Shown: positions 1 through 10,711, numbered from the stretch's first letter. The stretch: 64,000 bases of DNA from Lumbricus terrestris (GCA_949752735.1 OX457044.1:12697294-12761293); one strand, 5' to 3'. Notes: generated from the sequence alone by a model not told the origin. Numbers and translations: made by a program.

Positions 1-116
1 ACTGCTGCGTTCATAGTCAGAGGTCTGCATAGTAGTCGTTTTTAAATATTCTAATTCTCATTTAAAACAAATATGCAAATGCAAAAAGTAGAGTGTACCG
101 TAAAACAGTGACTTAC

Positions 117-201
117 AATAGTCAGCAGTGAACCTGCAGCAAACTTTGGTTTGAAGTTTATAATTGAAGCAACTTCCTCGGGACGACCACGAATGAATCC
201 A
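117..201 (-). CDS. AAAS: Aladin exon, most C-terminal one in window
   Basis: 85-bp internal exon. The acceptor is TTTCTTTCAG, ending at 202, and the donor is GTAAGT at 116-111. It begins with the third base of a codon, so it needs a preceding exon ending in two bases, which the exon at 1562-1628 supplies. It reads GFIRGRPEEVASIINF then KPKFAAGSLLTI, aligning with the human stretch GIIQGEP...LITFHPSFNKGALLSV. It belongs to the last propeller blade. The remaining C-terminal exon or exons must lie left of position 1. Confidence 0.88.
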
Positions 202-529
202 CTGAAAGAAAACACAACTGTTAAAGTGAATAGGAGTAGCGCTACAGAGCTCACGAAGGAAGGCAGGAGCGAGAAATCAGGCAGGACCAGCACCAGACTA
301 GAGCAATGATTCGTGATTGGAGACGTCATAAAGAAAGTCATTAAAGATTTAACACGAATTTATTACACAGATTTCAGTACTGAACATTACCAAAAACAGA
401 AGTGCATGGTAAAGCTAGGTTGTGGAACTTCAAAATGAAAGAAACTGCTGACTACATTATTTTGTCATCACTGCTTATATCAGTGAAATCTATTTACACT
501 TTTGAATCAGGTGCATTGACTAAATATGC
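202..529. other. Intron, nothing recognised
   Basis: Short intronic stretch between the last aladin exon and the minisatellite. The open frames here have no similarity I recognise and no splice context linking them to the gene. Confidence 0.5.
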
Positions 530-532
530 TCA

Positions 533-873
533 AGGCCAAGACCAAGACTCTGAACCTCAAGACCAAGACTCTGAACATCAAGACCAAGACACTGAACATC
601 AGGACCAAGACTCTGCAGTGTCTGCACCTAAAGACCAAGACTCTGAACCTCAAGACCAAGACTCTGAACCTCAAGACCAAGACTCTGAACCTCAAGACCA
701 AGACTCTGAACCTAAAGACCAAGACTCTGAACCTAAAGACCAAGACACTGAACCTCAGGACCAAGACTCTGAACCTCAAGACCAAGACACTGAACCTCAG
801 GACCAAGACCAAGACTCTGAACCCCCAAGACCAAGACTCTGAACCTCAAGACCAAGACTCTGAACCTAAAGAC
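533..873. repeat. 21-bp minisatellite
   Basis: About 16 tandem copies of a 21-bp unit based on gaccaagactctgaacctca, with small variants (cct/cat, caa/aaa, tct/act) and one 24-bp spacer near 613-636. Because 21 is a multiple of three, frames stay open through the array on both strands; one frame reads repeated DQDSEPQ. On the right it abuts a truncated LINE end. I regard it as an intronic array, not a gene. Confidence 0.85.
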
Positions 874-885
874 CATTCCAGATTC

Positions 886-1050
886 TAGGGCCAGCCACTG
901 AGAAAGAGCGTCGCTGCATTATAGCAGTTCGAGAACGAGGGGTCAAGAGTTCAGCTTGATCAGCTGATCGGAGGTCAGATCGTCGCTGGACACCAGAGGT
1001 GGAACAGCAGAGCATAAAAAATGCACAATAAACATGCACAGGCTTCATTC
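886..1050 (-). mobile_element. L2-like LINE, C-terminal ORF2 fragment
   Basis: The minus strand reads RSDLRSADQAELLTPRSR, then QRRSFSVAGPRIWNGL. This is the same C-terminal signature as the larger minus-strand copy at 61.0-62.0 kb (RSFSVAGPTTWNGL). It breaks off where the 21-bp array begins. A dead fragment. Confidence 0.75.
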
Positions 1051-1062
1051 ATTCTATTGCTA

Positions 1063-1064
1063 AA

Positions 1065-1114
<50 letters not shown>

Positions 1115-1118
1115 CGAC
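1063..1118. repeat. (GAT)n microsatellite
   Basis: About 17 gat/atg triplets in a row, passing into gacgac. Simple sequence, possibly the tail of a lost retroelement. Confidence 0.9.
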
Positions 1119-1128
1119 GACGATAACA

Positions 1129-1515
1129 AGGGCTGTACTCAAAGGTATACGCGGGCATACGGTGCATACTCACCTCTGGGAAAAATGACAGCATATACTC
1201 ACCTCAAAAAGCGAGGGTACACGCTGGTATACAGCGTATACCCACCTCAGTAAGACCAAGTGGGTACACGCAGGCAAAAATCACGAATCACGAAGGGAAA
1301 AAATCCTGAAAGGTTTTCCGTGCGAAATATCACGGCAAAAAAACTTCGATGACTTAAAAAAAAGGTCGTCATAAATTCTGGTGGATGGAAGTGGAAATTT
1401 TCCATGGAATTTCGACCGACGACTAAAAAAAGTCGTCAGAAATTTTTTGCCCCAAAAAAGTCGATTTTTTTCGGAGGCAGCGTGTACTCACCTCAAAAGT
1501 TCTGAGTACAGCCCT
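1129..1515. mobile_element. Short inverted-repeat element (MITE)
   Basis: The ends are inverted copies (agggctgtactca at 1129 and its complement ending at 1515), with repeated gtatac and tactcacctc motifs just inside. There is no coding capacity. Similar flanks (acgataac) lie on both sides but not at a clean fixed distance, so the TSD and superfamily are unresolved. Interior motifs (aaattttccat, gtcgtc with A/T runs) resemble those of the MITE at 20775-20998. Confidence 0.6.
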
Positions 1516-1561
1516 AACGATAACCAAGGCACAATTACAACAAGTATGCAAATATACCTAC

Positions 1562-1628
1562 ACAGGAATTACTTCAAATGTTGGTTCAAGTCTTGTTTGA
1601 AAGAGAGCAACAAACTGAGCTGATGGAC
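1562..1628 (-). CDS. AAAS: Aladin exon, penultimate in window
   Basis: 67-bp internal exon. The acceptor is GGTTTAG, ending at 1629, and the donor is GTAGGT from 1561. It starts with GT completing a Gly codon and ends with GT, to be completed by T of the next exon as Val. It reads PSAQFVALFQTRLEPTFEVI, matching the human ILLFRTRNSPVFELLP segment. Both phases fit their neighbours exactly. A mariner element ends only about 45 bp upstream of the acceptor. Confidence 0.88.
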
Positions 1629-1674
1629 CTAAACCAAAGCGAACAGAAACATTCAAACATGAATGTATATAATA

Positions 1675-2493
1675 CACGGTGTTCGGAAAAAAACCGAACC
1701 TCTACTATTGCTGCAATGATTGATGTAAAAATAGGAATTTCGAAATGAGATTTTACAGGCTTATAGACAATTCATATTTACATATCATGGCCAGATTTCA
1801 TCAAAATATTTCAAACAGAACAAAAGTTATATCACGTTTAGTGAGACCACCCACCGTTTTTCACCATTCAAAAACGCGACGCAAAATTTACGACTAAATT
1901 GACGACTAATTTGTTAACTCCAAAGCGCCCATCAATTCTCTTACCGCTCTTGGTTTTCTTTGCAGATTGTGATATTTCTTCAGCATAGCTCTCCGAAATT
2001 GATTATCAATCCATCGGGTTCAAATCCGAAGATTTAGGGCCATTGGCTTTCTCAATGAAACCAAAACAATCGAGCCGATCTCCTTTCATTCACGGCAAAT
2101 CTCTTGAATCTCAGCTCAACTCTTAATTTTTGCTAAGTGACTTCTCAGTGACGTGCAGTTACGCTGGTACCCTGTTTCTTTTTAAAATAGTAATAATAAT
2201 GATCATCTGGCATTATGAAGGCCATTTGATAACAATTATTTGAGATGAGACGTAATAAAATCGTGTTTTTGCTACTTTTTGCTGCGTTACGTCTTTGAAT
2301 CGTCAAAAAACGGTGGGTGGCCTCACTAAAAGTGATATAACTTTTGTTCTGTTTGAAATATTTTGATGAAATCTGGCCATGATGTGTAAATATAAATTGT
2401 CTATAAGCCTGTAAAATTTCATTTCGAAATTTCTACTTTTACATCAATCATTGCAGCAATAGTATAGAGGTTCGGTTTTTTCCGAACACCGTG
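1675..2493 (-). mobile_element. Tc1/mariner-type element, internally deleted (copy 1)
   Basis: Flanked by TA on both sides (1673-1674, 2494-2495). Terminal inverted repeats (TIRs) start cacggtgttcgg, and the arms stay similar for over 200 bp (shared motifs tttacaggcttatagacaa and ggccacccaccg). Between them lies about 230 bp of transposase C-terminus on the minus strand, including the last catalytic region (SDLNPMD) followed by stops. The same internal piece occurs in the copy at 10815-11999. Non-autonomous. Confidence 0.85.
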
Positions 2494-2943
2494 TATATGT
2501 GACCTGCCTCAGCAAAAGGAGGCGGAAGTGACAAAAATGAGTTTTGTATATTTTTTACTAAATATGACAAACAATCATTTCTGTTTAACATGCCGAAAAA
2601 ATTATTATTCTATCTTAATTTCTTCCAGAGATATGAATTATAATGGAATGACTTAACCGAATAAGACCATAACATTACGCTTGAAACCGACCTTTAAAAT
2701 GACCTTTAAAATGTGTTTAAAATCAACAAATTTTTTAATTTGTCCTACAAAATGTTTACATTTGTTGCGAAAGAGGTCAAATAATATTAAATTAATATAT
2801 TTTTCATGTAATATATGATCTTGTTTACTGATATATGTGAAAAACCGATAATCGCAAAATTTACGCCTGATTGGTGTTTTATCGAATTTCCTCTGTTTTA
2901 TCATTAGCGACTTCCGCCTCCTTATGCGAGAGCGGGTCACATA
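2494..2943. mobile_element. MITE abutting the mariner copy
   Basis: Inverted ends tatgtgacctgc...aggaggcggaagt at 2496-2533 and their complement at 2907-2943. The roughly 400-bp AT-rich interior has only spurious open frames. It starts at the TA duplication of the neighbouring mariner, so one inserted at the border of the other. A related end (gacatccgcctgatatcc...cacata) is at about 31060-31095. Confidence 0.65.
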
Positions 2944-2995
2944 TGATATATATATATATATATTTCACATTCCATGTATATGTGTGTGTGTAAAA
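2944..2995. repeat. (TA)n and (TG)n microsatellite
   Basis: Runs of tatata, then gtgtgtgt, immediately after the MITE. Confidence 0.8.
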
Positions 2996-4240
2996 TTAAA
3001 ATAAGTTGATACAATCACTAATCTAAAAATTAGAAGTTTATCTAATTTTCTAATTAGAAGAATTATACTTTCAGACTTCACAGGCATGTTAACTAGTCTT
3101 TAATTGTGACCATGCTTCAGAAACCCAATGTTCTGCAACATGGACACAGAACTCTTAACCCTCAGGCAATCAAGGTTATTTTATAACATAGACTACAATG
3201 GGGTAGATGGTTACCACCACCTCGCTGGATTATGGGTTTGATTAATACATGAATTGATTCGGCTTTCATTTCTGTACAAAAAAGGTATATATATAGTTTT
3301 AAAATATATGAGTGCACCTCAAAATTATGCAATTTTGACATCCACTCTACATAATGTGTCTTGTTGCATCAACAAATATAAAAGAGTCTGTGTGTTTTGA
3401 AAATGATCTATGCATACAAGTATATTTAGCATGTAGTGAAGTGCAACAATACAAACTAGTAATAAGTAAGTTTTAGCTACAATCAAAATCGAAAGGCATG
3501 TAGATATATCAACAAGAAACAGAAATTATGTGATTGTCCCTGGCAGTCAAATATGTCAGTGGTCCTTGCAGTTATTGCTAGTTACTCCCGTTGTTGTGCG
3601 AATGCTTCCTGCAAACCTTTTTCTTGCGCACTTCACAGCACTGCTATACGCCTACTCTGTAAGCAATGCTGCTCCAACAGTTTATAGCCATTCCCATACC
3701 GAGCCTGTGTACAGAATGATGGCGTACTTTTGTACTTTGCTGCCAGCAGACTTCCAACTGATCAGTCTTGCATTGGGTGACTATTTTCTGGCCATCAAAA
3801 ACCGGGACGCTTTTCTGGAAAACTATTGTAATTCCTTAACTTTAGGATTATAAGCCCACTGTATACGAAAGTCTAGTCCTATAGAATACACAAATCAACA
3901 GTGGCTATAGTATGCTATTGTTGTCTATAGTACACTGCATACTTTGACGAAGTTCAAAATTACTGATATTTCTTGGAAGAGTGTTTTTTAGTTAAGCTCT
4001 GGTCTGTGAATGCTTTTCGAACATATCAATGCAGGAGTGATCACAGTTAAATTTAATGATTATGAGCATAGACTTCAGTGTAGAAATTTACAACCTGCTC
4101 AAGACGTCAGTGCACTGAGTGCAGCAATCTTTCATAATTGTGAACACTCTCTCAATCGGCGCTCAGTGTGCAGGGTTAATCTAGTCCAGGGGAAGATTTA
4201 AGGTCCAAACGAGCGGGAAAAGAGGTTTGGGGAGGATATG
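2996..4240. other. Intron with unassigned short ORFs
   Basis: Mostly AT-rich intronic DNA. A 107-codon plus-strand ORF at 3530-3853 and a 63-codon one at 4010-4201 are open, but I recognise no family. The codon usage looks more like a decayed transposon than a host exon, and no aladin sequence is missing here. Left unassigned. Confidence 0.4.
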
Positions 4241-4426
4241 TGGATATGCCGTCAATCTGGAATGACCTCCCCCCTAACCTCTATCTCCTTCACCTGACCA
4301 GTCAATCCTTATTCCATAAGTCCCTTAAATCTTTTTTTCTTTTGTCGTGGCTGGGCTGGGAGCGCCTCTGAGTAGTTTCATGAAGGAGCGCTATATAAAT
4401 GCTAATAATGAATGAATGAATGAATG
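4240..4426 (+). mobile_element. L2-like LINE 3' end
   Basis: Reads IWNDLPPNLYLLHL, then a terminal block gggagcgcctctgag...gcgctatataaatg, followed by an (aatg)n tail at about 4405-4426. The same 3' block occurs in the other L2-like copies of the window. Heavily 5'-truncated. Confidence 0.85.
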
Positions 4427-4680
4427 TGCCCGTCATCATCAGATTTTTTTGCATTATCAACATCACAATGGCAGCATCATATAACTTGTCCTCTTAAAGA
4501 AACTGCACTACTATTCCAGTGCCAAAATGAGTGGTCTAAAACCTTGATGCGAAGTGCCGAAATCGACATAGGTTATACCCTAAATATGGTGCCGCCACTG
4601 AAATTGTATTATGAAAACTTTCTCGTTACCCCTTGACAACCAGGCCTATTCTTAAAATCTGTTAACTAAACTCACCAGCA
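4427..4680. other. Unassigned stretch between two elements
   Basis: About 250 bp with a 70-codon plus-strand ORF (4424-4636) that matches nothing I know. Confidence 0.3.
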
Positions 4681-5057
4681 TATACATCACGGTTAAAAAA
4701 AGTAAGCCAAATTGTTTTGCATATATCTATAATACCTGATGACATATCATGCCAAATTTTTCCAAATATTTAGAGAATTGGACCAAGAATATGATTCCAA
4801 AATTTCATGAGATGAAGTTGAACGGATAAAAAGATATGAATCTTTCAACTTCATATGCCGAAACTTCAGTTTACAAGCAATTTTCTGCTAGATTCAATAA
4901 AATGTAAGCCAAACTGTTTTTCTTACATCTCTAATGTCTGATGATTAATCATACTAAAATTTTCCCAATATTTAGAGAATTGAACCAAGAATAAGATTCC
5001 AAAATATCATGTCATAAATTTGAACAGATAGAAAGATATGGATATTTCAACTTCTAT

Positions 5058-6146
5058 CGGAGCGCACCACCTCAACTATTTTCCACTCAACTCGGTCTCC
5101 TTGGTGTCCTGCTCCTTTTGGGCTCCCCCAGGGTTCCGTCCTGGGGCCTCTTCTTTACCTCCTCTTCACGGCTGACATAGAGGCCCTATTTGCCTCTTGT
5201 TCCCTTAAGAGTCACTCTTACGCTGATGACGTCCAGTCCTACACTCACTGTTCAGCGCCTCAAGCTGCCTCTGCCGTCCGACTTATGTCACATACCACTG
5301 ACTGCCTTACTGCCTGGATGTCATCCAACCGACTCCGCTTAAACCCTTCTAAAACCCAATATATCTGGTTTGGAACTCGTCAACAGTTGAGTAAGATTGA
5401 TCTGGGGTCTTTAGCCTCTGAATTCCCCACCTTTGTTTTTTCCACATCTGTGCGCAATCTGGGTATCGTCCTGGACCAGGAGCTGTCTTTTGTTGATCAG
5501 CTCAGGGCCTTGACTCGCTCTTGTTACTACCATTTGCGTCAGCTGCGAGTCGTGTCTCGCTCTCTGTCTTCCTCTTCCGCTTCCACCTTGGTCCATGCCT
5601 TTATTGCCAATCGATTGGATTACTGTTCTTCTCTCTACTTTGGCCTTCCTCAGGTTCGTTTAAGTGGTTTGGAGGGAGTCCTGCGGGCGGCTGCACGCTT
5701 GGTGGGTGGCGTCCCTAAGTTTGGTCACATTTCTGACTATATTCGTGATGTCTTACACTGGCTTCCGGTTCAGTCACGCATTTATTTCAGGGTTACTTCT
5801 TTTGCTTGGCGCTGCGTCTTGGGCACAGCACCTTCCTATCTCTGTGAGTTCTTCACCTTGACCTCAACTGCTGTGGGTCGCCGATCTCTGCGCTCGGCCT
5901 CTAGAGGTGGCTTTATGGTTCCTTATGCCCGCACTGCCACTAGGCAGAACAGGGCATTTTCGGTCACTGGACCTTCCGCTTGGAATGACCTTCCCTCTAA
6001 CCTGCGTTTCCACCCTCGGAACATGTCTGGCTCTTTCTATAGATTACTCAAGACTTTTCTTTTTGACCGGGCTTGGGTCGGGAGCGCCTCTGAGTAGACT
6101 CCTTGAAGGGGCGCTATATAAATTACATAGATAGATAGATAGATCT
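5058..6146 (+). mobile_element. L2-like LINE, 5'-truncated, RT C-terminal half
   Basis: Uninterrupted reading frame from about 5060 to the stop after SASE at 6097. It has reverse transcriptase (RT) motifs FGLPQGSVLGPLLYLLFTAD and SYADDVQSY, then WMSSNRLRLNPSKTQYIWFG, LDYCSSLYFGLP and LLKTFLFDRAW. It is followed by the family 3' block (gggagcgcctctgagtag...gcgctatataaat) and a (gata)n tail at 6124-6146. The frame is intact, so the insertion is young, but the endonuclease and RT N-terminus are absent. It sits inside the mariner element 4683-6961. Confidence 0.9.
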
Positions 6147-6179
6147 CCCGAAATATAAGCTTATCGCAAGTCTGTTATT

Positions 6180-6608
6180 GTGTCCACTGCGGTTTTGGCG
6201 CTTGGTCGTTCTCATTTAGTCTTCAATGATCCTGGAGTAAAAATTAATGGAACCTATTATCGTGACGTTCTGCTGTCACAACATCTTCTACCTGTAATCA
6301 GAAATCTAGCACAGAAGGCTGCTTTTTTCAACAGGACAGTGCCCAGCCCACAGAGCCAAGGAAACCTTCGAAATGCTGACAAGAGAGACTTCATTTCTCC
6401 CACATTATGGCCTCCGAACAGCCCAGATTTGAATCCTGTCGACTATAAAGTGTGGAGCGTGATGCAAGACCGAGTCTACCAGACAACAATCCATGATATA
6501 AACGATCTGAAGCAACGCTTGTTGGAAGTGTGGGATAATCGACGATGTTGTTGCCCAATAGCGCCAGCGCCTCCAGGCCTGCGTGCAAACAGGAGTAGGA
6601 CATTTTGA
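6180..6608 (+). pseudogene. Mariner transposase, C-terminal fragment
   Basis: 142 open codons. They include VKINGTYYRDVLLSQHLLPV, then a region where FFQQD would be expected but FFNRT is seen, FISPTLWPPNSPDLNPVDYK (the third catalytic acidic region of the DD(n)D transposases) and VWSVMQDRVYQT. The last 20 residues drift out of the family. Lacking the DNA-binding half and with a mutated second catalytic block, it cannot act. Confidence 0.85.
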
Positions 6609-6963
6609 GCATCTTAATTAATTAAATAATCAAACCATACTGATGGAATCATATTGTTAGTTCAATTCTCTACATATCTGGAAAATTTTAGAATGATTAA
6701 TTATCAGACCATAAAGATAATGAAAAACAGTTTGGCTCAAATTTTATTGAATATAACAGAAAATTGCTTGTAAACTGAAATTTCGGCATATGAAGTTGAA
6801 AGATTCATATCTTTTTATCCGTTCAACTTTATCTCATGAAATTTTGGAATCGTATTCTTGGTCAAATTCTCTAAATATTTAGAAATTTTTGTGTGATATG
6901 TCATCAGGTATTAGAGATATATGCAAAACAATTTGGCTTACTTTTTTCGAACCACGGTGTATA

Positions 6964-7420
6964 TAGGCCTACTATAGAGGCATAATAAAGATTAATATAA
7001 TACTCCTCTTCTTCAAGTTCTCTTTTGTTATGATTTCTTTTGGGGTTACAAATTACACTTTGTTCTGTCATTTATATAAAACTGACATTTTCAATATCCA
7101 AGTTTTCTTCTTGTCAAAAACTGGGACAATTTCGCTCTTTTGACTAAGTCGTCGGGACACCGGGACGCAACACAAAAATCTGGGACATGTCCCGGAAAAC
7201 TGGGACGTATGTTCACCCTAGTCTAGCATGAACTGCATTGATCTGGAGCAAAGTCTTCATCACTGTCATCTTCACTTATATTAGCATTTCTTAATTCATC
7301 GTCAATATTTGTTTCAGCTAATATAAGTTCTTTAGCCGCTGATAAACGCTTATACAGAAAATATATTGGTCTAATGTTGTGAAGCAAACGTTATCCATTT
7401 TCACAAAGTTTCATTTAGTA
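6964..7420 (-). mobile_element. hAT-like relic
   Basis: At 7220-7350 the minus strand reads LSAAKELILAETNIDDELRN and an acidic end SEDDSDEDFAPD before a stop, resembling hAT transposase C-termini. Next to it (7130-7222) lies a cggg/tgggac-rich block ending ttcaccctag, resembling a hAT terminus. Orientation and limits are unclear; possibly two relics. Confidence 0.35.
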
Positions 7421-7524
7421 TTAGTATGATCACTTCCGGTTATCAAATGACAAAATTAGTTGGTATGCAAATATAGTTCCACATAGAATATATAGAATGG
7501 CATAGTTTTTTCTCTTGCAGAATG

Positions 7525-8313
7525 AATTATAGATATATTTTATATATATTTTTATATATTTCAGTAAGGTTTTTTCGTTGTTAGCTAAGCAAGGCCACAG
7601 TTTTGAAGCAATCGACCCCAATCCTTCGCAGGGGGTTCGGAGTTGACCCGACACTGGTCATTGGAGGGTCGGCAAATTTCTGCCACCATGGGGACCAAGG
7701 TGGGAGGGCAAAACCCCTCATTTTCCGTGTAGGCCGTTTCCCTCACAGGCTTATCACAGCACTTTTCTTTCGGGTCCTATACGTATAAAAGCAGCGGTTG
7801 ACACCATTTTAGAGGTGTTTAAGGCCAGCACTGTTGTCAGTCCGGATTTCACGGGTCGCGTACCGGTGGAGGTCACAGTGTGGTGAGGTGTGGTGAGGGT
7901 CAGGGAGGGAGAGAGGGAGGGAGGGTAGGAAGGTGGGTGGGAAGGCGGGAGGGAGGAGATGGCGGGAGGGTGATGGAGGGAGGGTGGGTGGGAAGGAGGG
8001 TGGGAAGGAGGGTGGGAGGGATGGTGGGATGGAGGGAGGGACAGAGGAAGGGATTGACCGGTGGAAGTCGGAGTGTGGTGGGGTGTGGTGAGGTAAGGGA
8101 GGGAGGGAGAGAGGGATGGAGGAAGAAAGGGATGGTGGGAGGGAGAAATGGAGGGTGGGAGGGAAGGTGGGATGGAGAGAGGAAAGGTGGGAGGGAAGGA
8201 GGGAGAGTGGGAGGAATGGAAGGAGGGTGGGAGGGATGGTGGGATGGAGGGAGGGATTTGCGGGGAACGGCCCGAATCCTAAAATTCACGGGCAACGCCG
8301 GGTACCCCAGCTA
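7525..8313 (+). mobile_element. Helitron-like element with G-rich array (copy 1)
   Basis: Ends cgggcaacgccgggtacccc, then agctagt: a short GC hairpin a few bases before CTAG with T following, as at Helitron 3' ends. The start is the AT-rich attatagatatattttat. About 360 bp inside (7890-8260) are gggagg-type repeats. A homologous copy lies at 32530-33496; both share tataaaagcag, gatttcacgggtcgc and accggt blocks. No Rep/helicase. The Helitron assignment rests on the ends only. Confidence 0.5.
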
Positions 8314-8447
8314 GTAGTCAATAAACTTATAGGTGGGTATATCCACCTACCCTCTGGCATCTCAGCTATTTCGGGTATAACCTTTGAATGGTGTGGGATA
8401 TCATCACACTTTTTTACCTAAAATGTGTATGAATGGACCCTCTACAA

Positions 8448-9654
8448 CAGTGGTTCTCAACCGGTGTGTCGTGTCGCGAATAGACCGACGGTGTGTTGCG
8501 CAAAACTGGTGTGTTGCTGGTGTGTCGCGAAGAATTGGTGTGTCGTGAACAATTTGTGTCGCGAATTCTCGCAGCATAAGCCGTTGCTCTTGCATTACAC
8601 TGACTTGATTATTTCAGCAGTTTGACGAGTGTGGACATTGAAAATTCGTTGCACTCTATTTATCTTTTGCATTTAATCGCAATCTGAAGTGGCCTACAAC
8701 AATCCCTACATAGGCCTACATGACATATATTGCGGATGACGTGAAAATGTGCGCTCTAAGTCTTAGCTTACAATATAACACGTTAGTAAACGCACCGACT
8801 ATTTAAACTTTTGCCCAATGGTGTAATATTCGAAAATGTAGGAAAACTTTTATAAGAAACGAAAATTTTGCGGATGATGCGGAATTGAGTCCTCCCAGCC
8901 TGTTTGCATATTCAAAGACAAACAATTAACGTAGGTGCAGGCCACAAAGTCCGGGTCAGAGGTCCAAATGCCCCAAACTTTTTAATTAAAAATTTCCTGT
9001 AGGCCTACTTTTCAAGTTTTCAGTGACAATTATTGGACGTTTAGAGGGGCAGCGTTTAGTTTCGTCAGTGGTTAGCTGTCTTTGTCTTTGATGAACTGGA
9101 TTGGACTATGTGGATAATTATAATTGATGATATAGCCTTCATGCTGTTTTTTTTACCTAAAAATAGTTTTACATAACTATCCTATCAAGCCCATTCGTTA
9201 GTCTCGTTGATGGGTAAGGCCCAAGTTTAAAGTGTCCATGTAGGGACCCTAGCTAGGTTGCTACGCAGCTGTATGTAGCCTGTAGACCGGTATTGCACTC
9301 ACAACCTATCGATCATCAAGCATCTTTTTTACATAGGCTAATTTTACGATGCAAAGAAAATTCATGAAAAATCGCAAGTAAGGTAGGGGTTAGTCACCGT
9401 TAGTGTCATAAAAAGACGTGGAATCGTAGATTTAGGTCAGTGGAATTTAGAAGTTTAAATTCATTAGAAACTAGAAAGTATTCAGTGTCAGCATTTTCCT
9501 TCATTAGAATTTATAAAACTTTTAAATAGAAAAAACTAGTTAAATTATGGCATAGGCCTATTTTAAATGTGAAAAGATTGACATCATTTATGACGATTGC
9601 ACGGTGTGTCTTGAAATTTTGTTGCAAGTTTAGGTGTGTCGCGAGCGGAAAAAG
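8448..9654. mobile_element. hAT-like element, right end lost
   Basis: Starts with a typical hAT terminus, cagtggttctcaaccggtgt, followed by repeated gtgtgtcg motifs. The matching inner motifs (ggtgtgtcttg, aggtgtgtcgcgagcgg, aaaaagg) reappear at 9602-9652, but the terminal cactg is missing where an RTE fragment begins. No transposase is recognised in between. Confidence 0.55.
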
Positions 9655-10255
9655 GTTTCCTCGCAGCAAATGTCCTACCCAATTCTTTTGTCTCATCTTT
9701 ATTGTATCCAGCAGGGATCTTTTCTCTTCTACCATCGCTAGTACTTCCTCGTTCATAACATGCTTTGTCCAACTAATTTTCTCCATCTTTCTCCATACCC
9801 ACATTTCAAAAGCTTCCAGCCGCTTGGTGTCTTCTTTTCTCATTGTCCATGTCTCTGCGCCATATGACGTCACACTCCATATCAATGTTTTGACCATTCT
9901 TTTCTTCAGATTCCTATTTAGCCTTCCTCTTAGCAATTCTTTCCGTTTTAAGAATGCCTCTTTATTCATTGCTATTCTCCTCTTCATGACATTTGGCGTC
10001 GCTTGATATTAAGCTTCCCAAGTAGCAGAATTCCATCACCAGCTCTATTTCTTCTCCATCCATTCTTATACATATAGCTTTTCCTTTTCCTTACTTATCT
10101 TCATAACTTTTGTCTTTTTGATGTTTATTTTCATGTTGTAATCTTCTGAGGTCGCATTTAGTCGATCCATCATTTGTTGCAGATCCTCTTCGTTTCCAGC
10201 CAGCATCGCTTGATCGTCAGCAAACCTTAAATTCCATTTCTAGTTATCTGAATAT
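9655..10255 (-). mobile_element. RTE-like LINE fragment
   Basis: The minus strand reads FADDQAMLAGNEEDLQQMMD, then RKELLRGRLNRNLKKRMVKT, SYGAETWTMRKEDTKRLEAF and KNWVGHLLRG, with frame breaks and an in-frame stop. These are the RT C-terminal and post-RT regions. The 3' part (the RGRPR... block) is missing at the junction with the hAT relic. Confidence 0.85.
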
Positions 10256-10643
10256 TATTTCTTTTTCCATCAATCTTTATAACTTTATTTAGGTCAGCAA
10301 AAGGCATATTCGATATGTACCAAGAACTCAATTTTTACTTTATTTCCAGATAAAAGTTGGTTTAATATTGCAGTACAATTATGCTACAAATACTTAGAGA
10401 GCAATTATACTAAAGAACATGTCTTAGAAGCAGAAACTTGGTGAAAACCGCACGTTTTATCACCAATAGCAGAAAAGCTACTGACTTTATGTACTTCTCT
10501 GCACCAAATACTCATAAAAAAATGAAAGTCAAAAGTTAAGTCAATATAATTTAGCTGTCTGGTGAAAATTACATTGTCACAAAAATCAGTAAAAGCATGA
10601 ACGCACAAGAAAAGCTTTCTTAGGCATGGAGTAAAGACATTAC
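10256..10643. other. Intron, nothing recognised
   Basis: AT-rich intronic sequence downstream of an aladin exon donor. A minus-strand open frame runs on from the exon through the donor and is not coding. Confidence 0.5.
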
Positions 10644-10711
10644 CAGTAAAAGCAATGGCCAATCTTTCACCATTAGAATCCCACGTCATTTCTCGAACAG
10701 GACCACCAATG
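10644..10711 (-). CDS. AAAS: Aladin exon with WD motif WDSNGERLA
   Basis: 68-bp internal exon. The acceptor is TTTCTGTAG, ending at 10712, and the donor is GTAATG from 10643. The first base C completes a Cys codon begun by TG of the exon at 22200-22375; the last base G starts a Gly codon completed by GT of exon 1562-1628. It reads IGGPVREMTWDSNGERLAIA, matching human GGEAHSMVWDPSGERLAV, the start of a propeller blade. Confidence 0.93.

Larger units (their letters stand above)
4683..6961 (+). mobile_element. Tc1/mariner-type element, second family, split by a LINE
   Basis: TA-flanked (4681-4682, 6962-6963). The long inverted ends begin tacatcacggttaaaaaaag on the left and mirror ttttttcgaaccacggtgta on the right, matching for about 200 bp or more. 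Each arm contains an imperfect repeat of itself (the gtaagccaaa...tttagagaattg block occurs twice). The transposase C-terminus remains at 6180-6608; an L2-like LINE occupies about 5058-6146 and probably replaced the N-terminal half. Confidence 0.85.

Noticed and set aside
402..842. 146-codon ORF rich in DQDSEPQ repeats
   Set aside because: Explained by a 21-bp tandem array that stays open on both strands; no splice or start context and no non-repeat protein domain.
1129..1515. A 9-bp TSD (acgataac-like) for the MITE
   Set aside because: Similar flanks exist on both sides but are offset relative to the inverted ends, so a true duplication is not shown.
1921..2040. tRNA-like ggttcaaatcc motif
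   Set aside because: It falls in the mariner transposase remnant; no cloverleaf or polymerase III A box at the right distance.
7880..8314. 144-codon Gly/Arg-rich ORF and its Pro-rich antisense
   Set aside because: Produced by gggagg repeats in the Helitron-like element; the same applies to the ORFs at 32854-33526.
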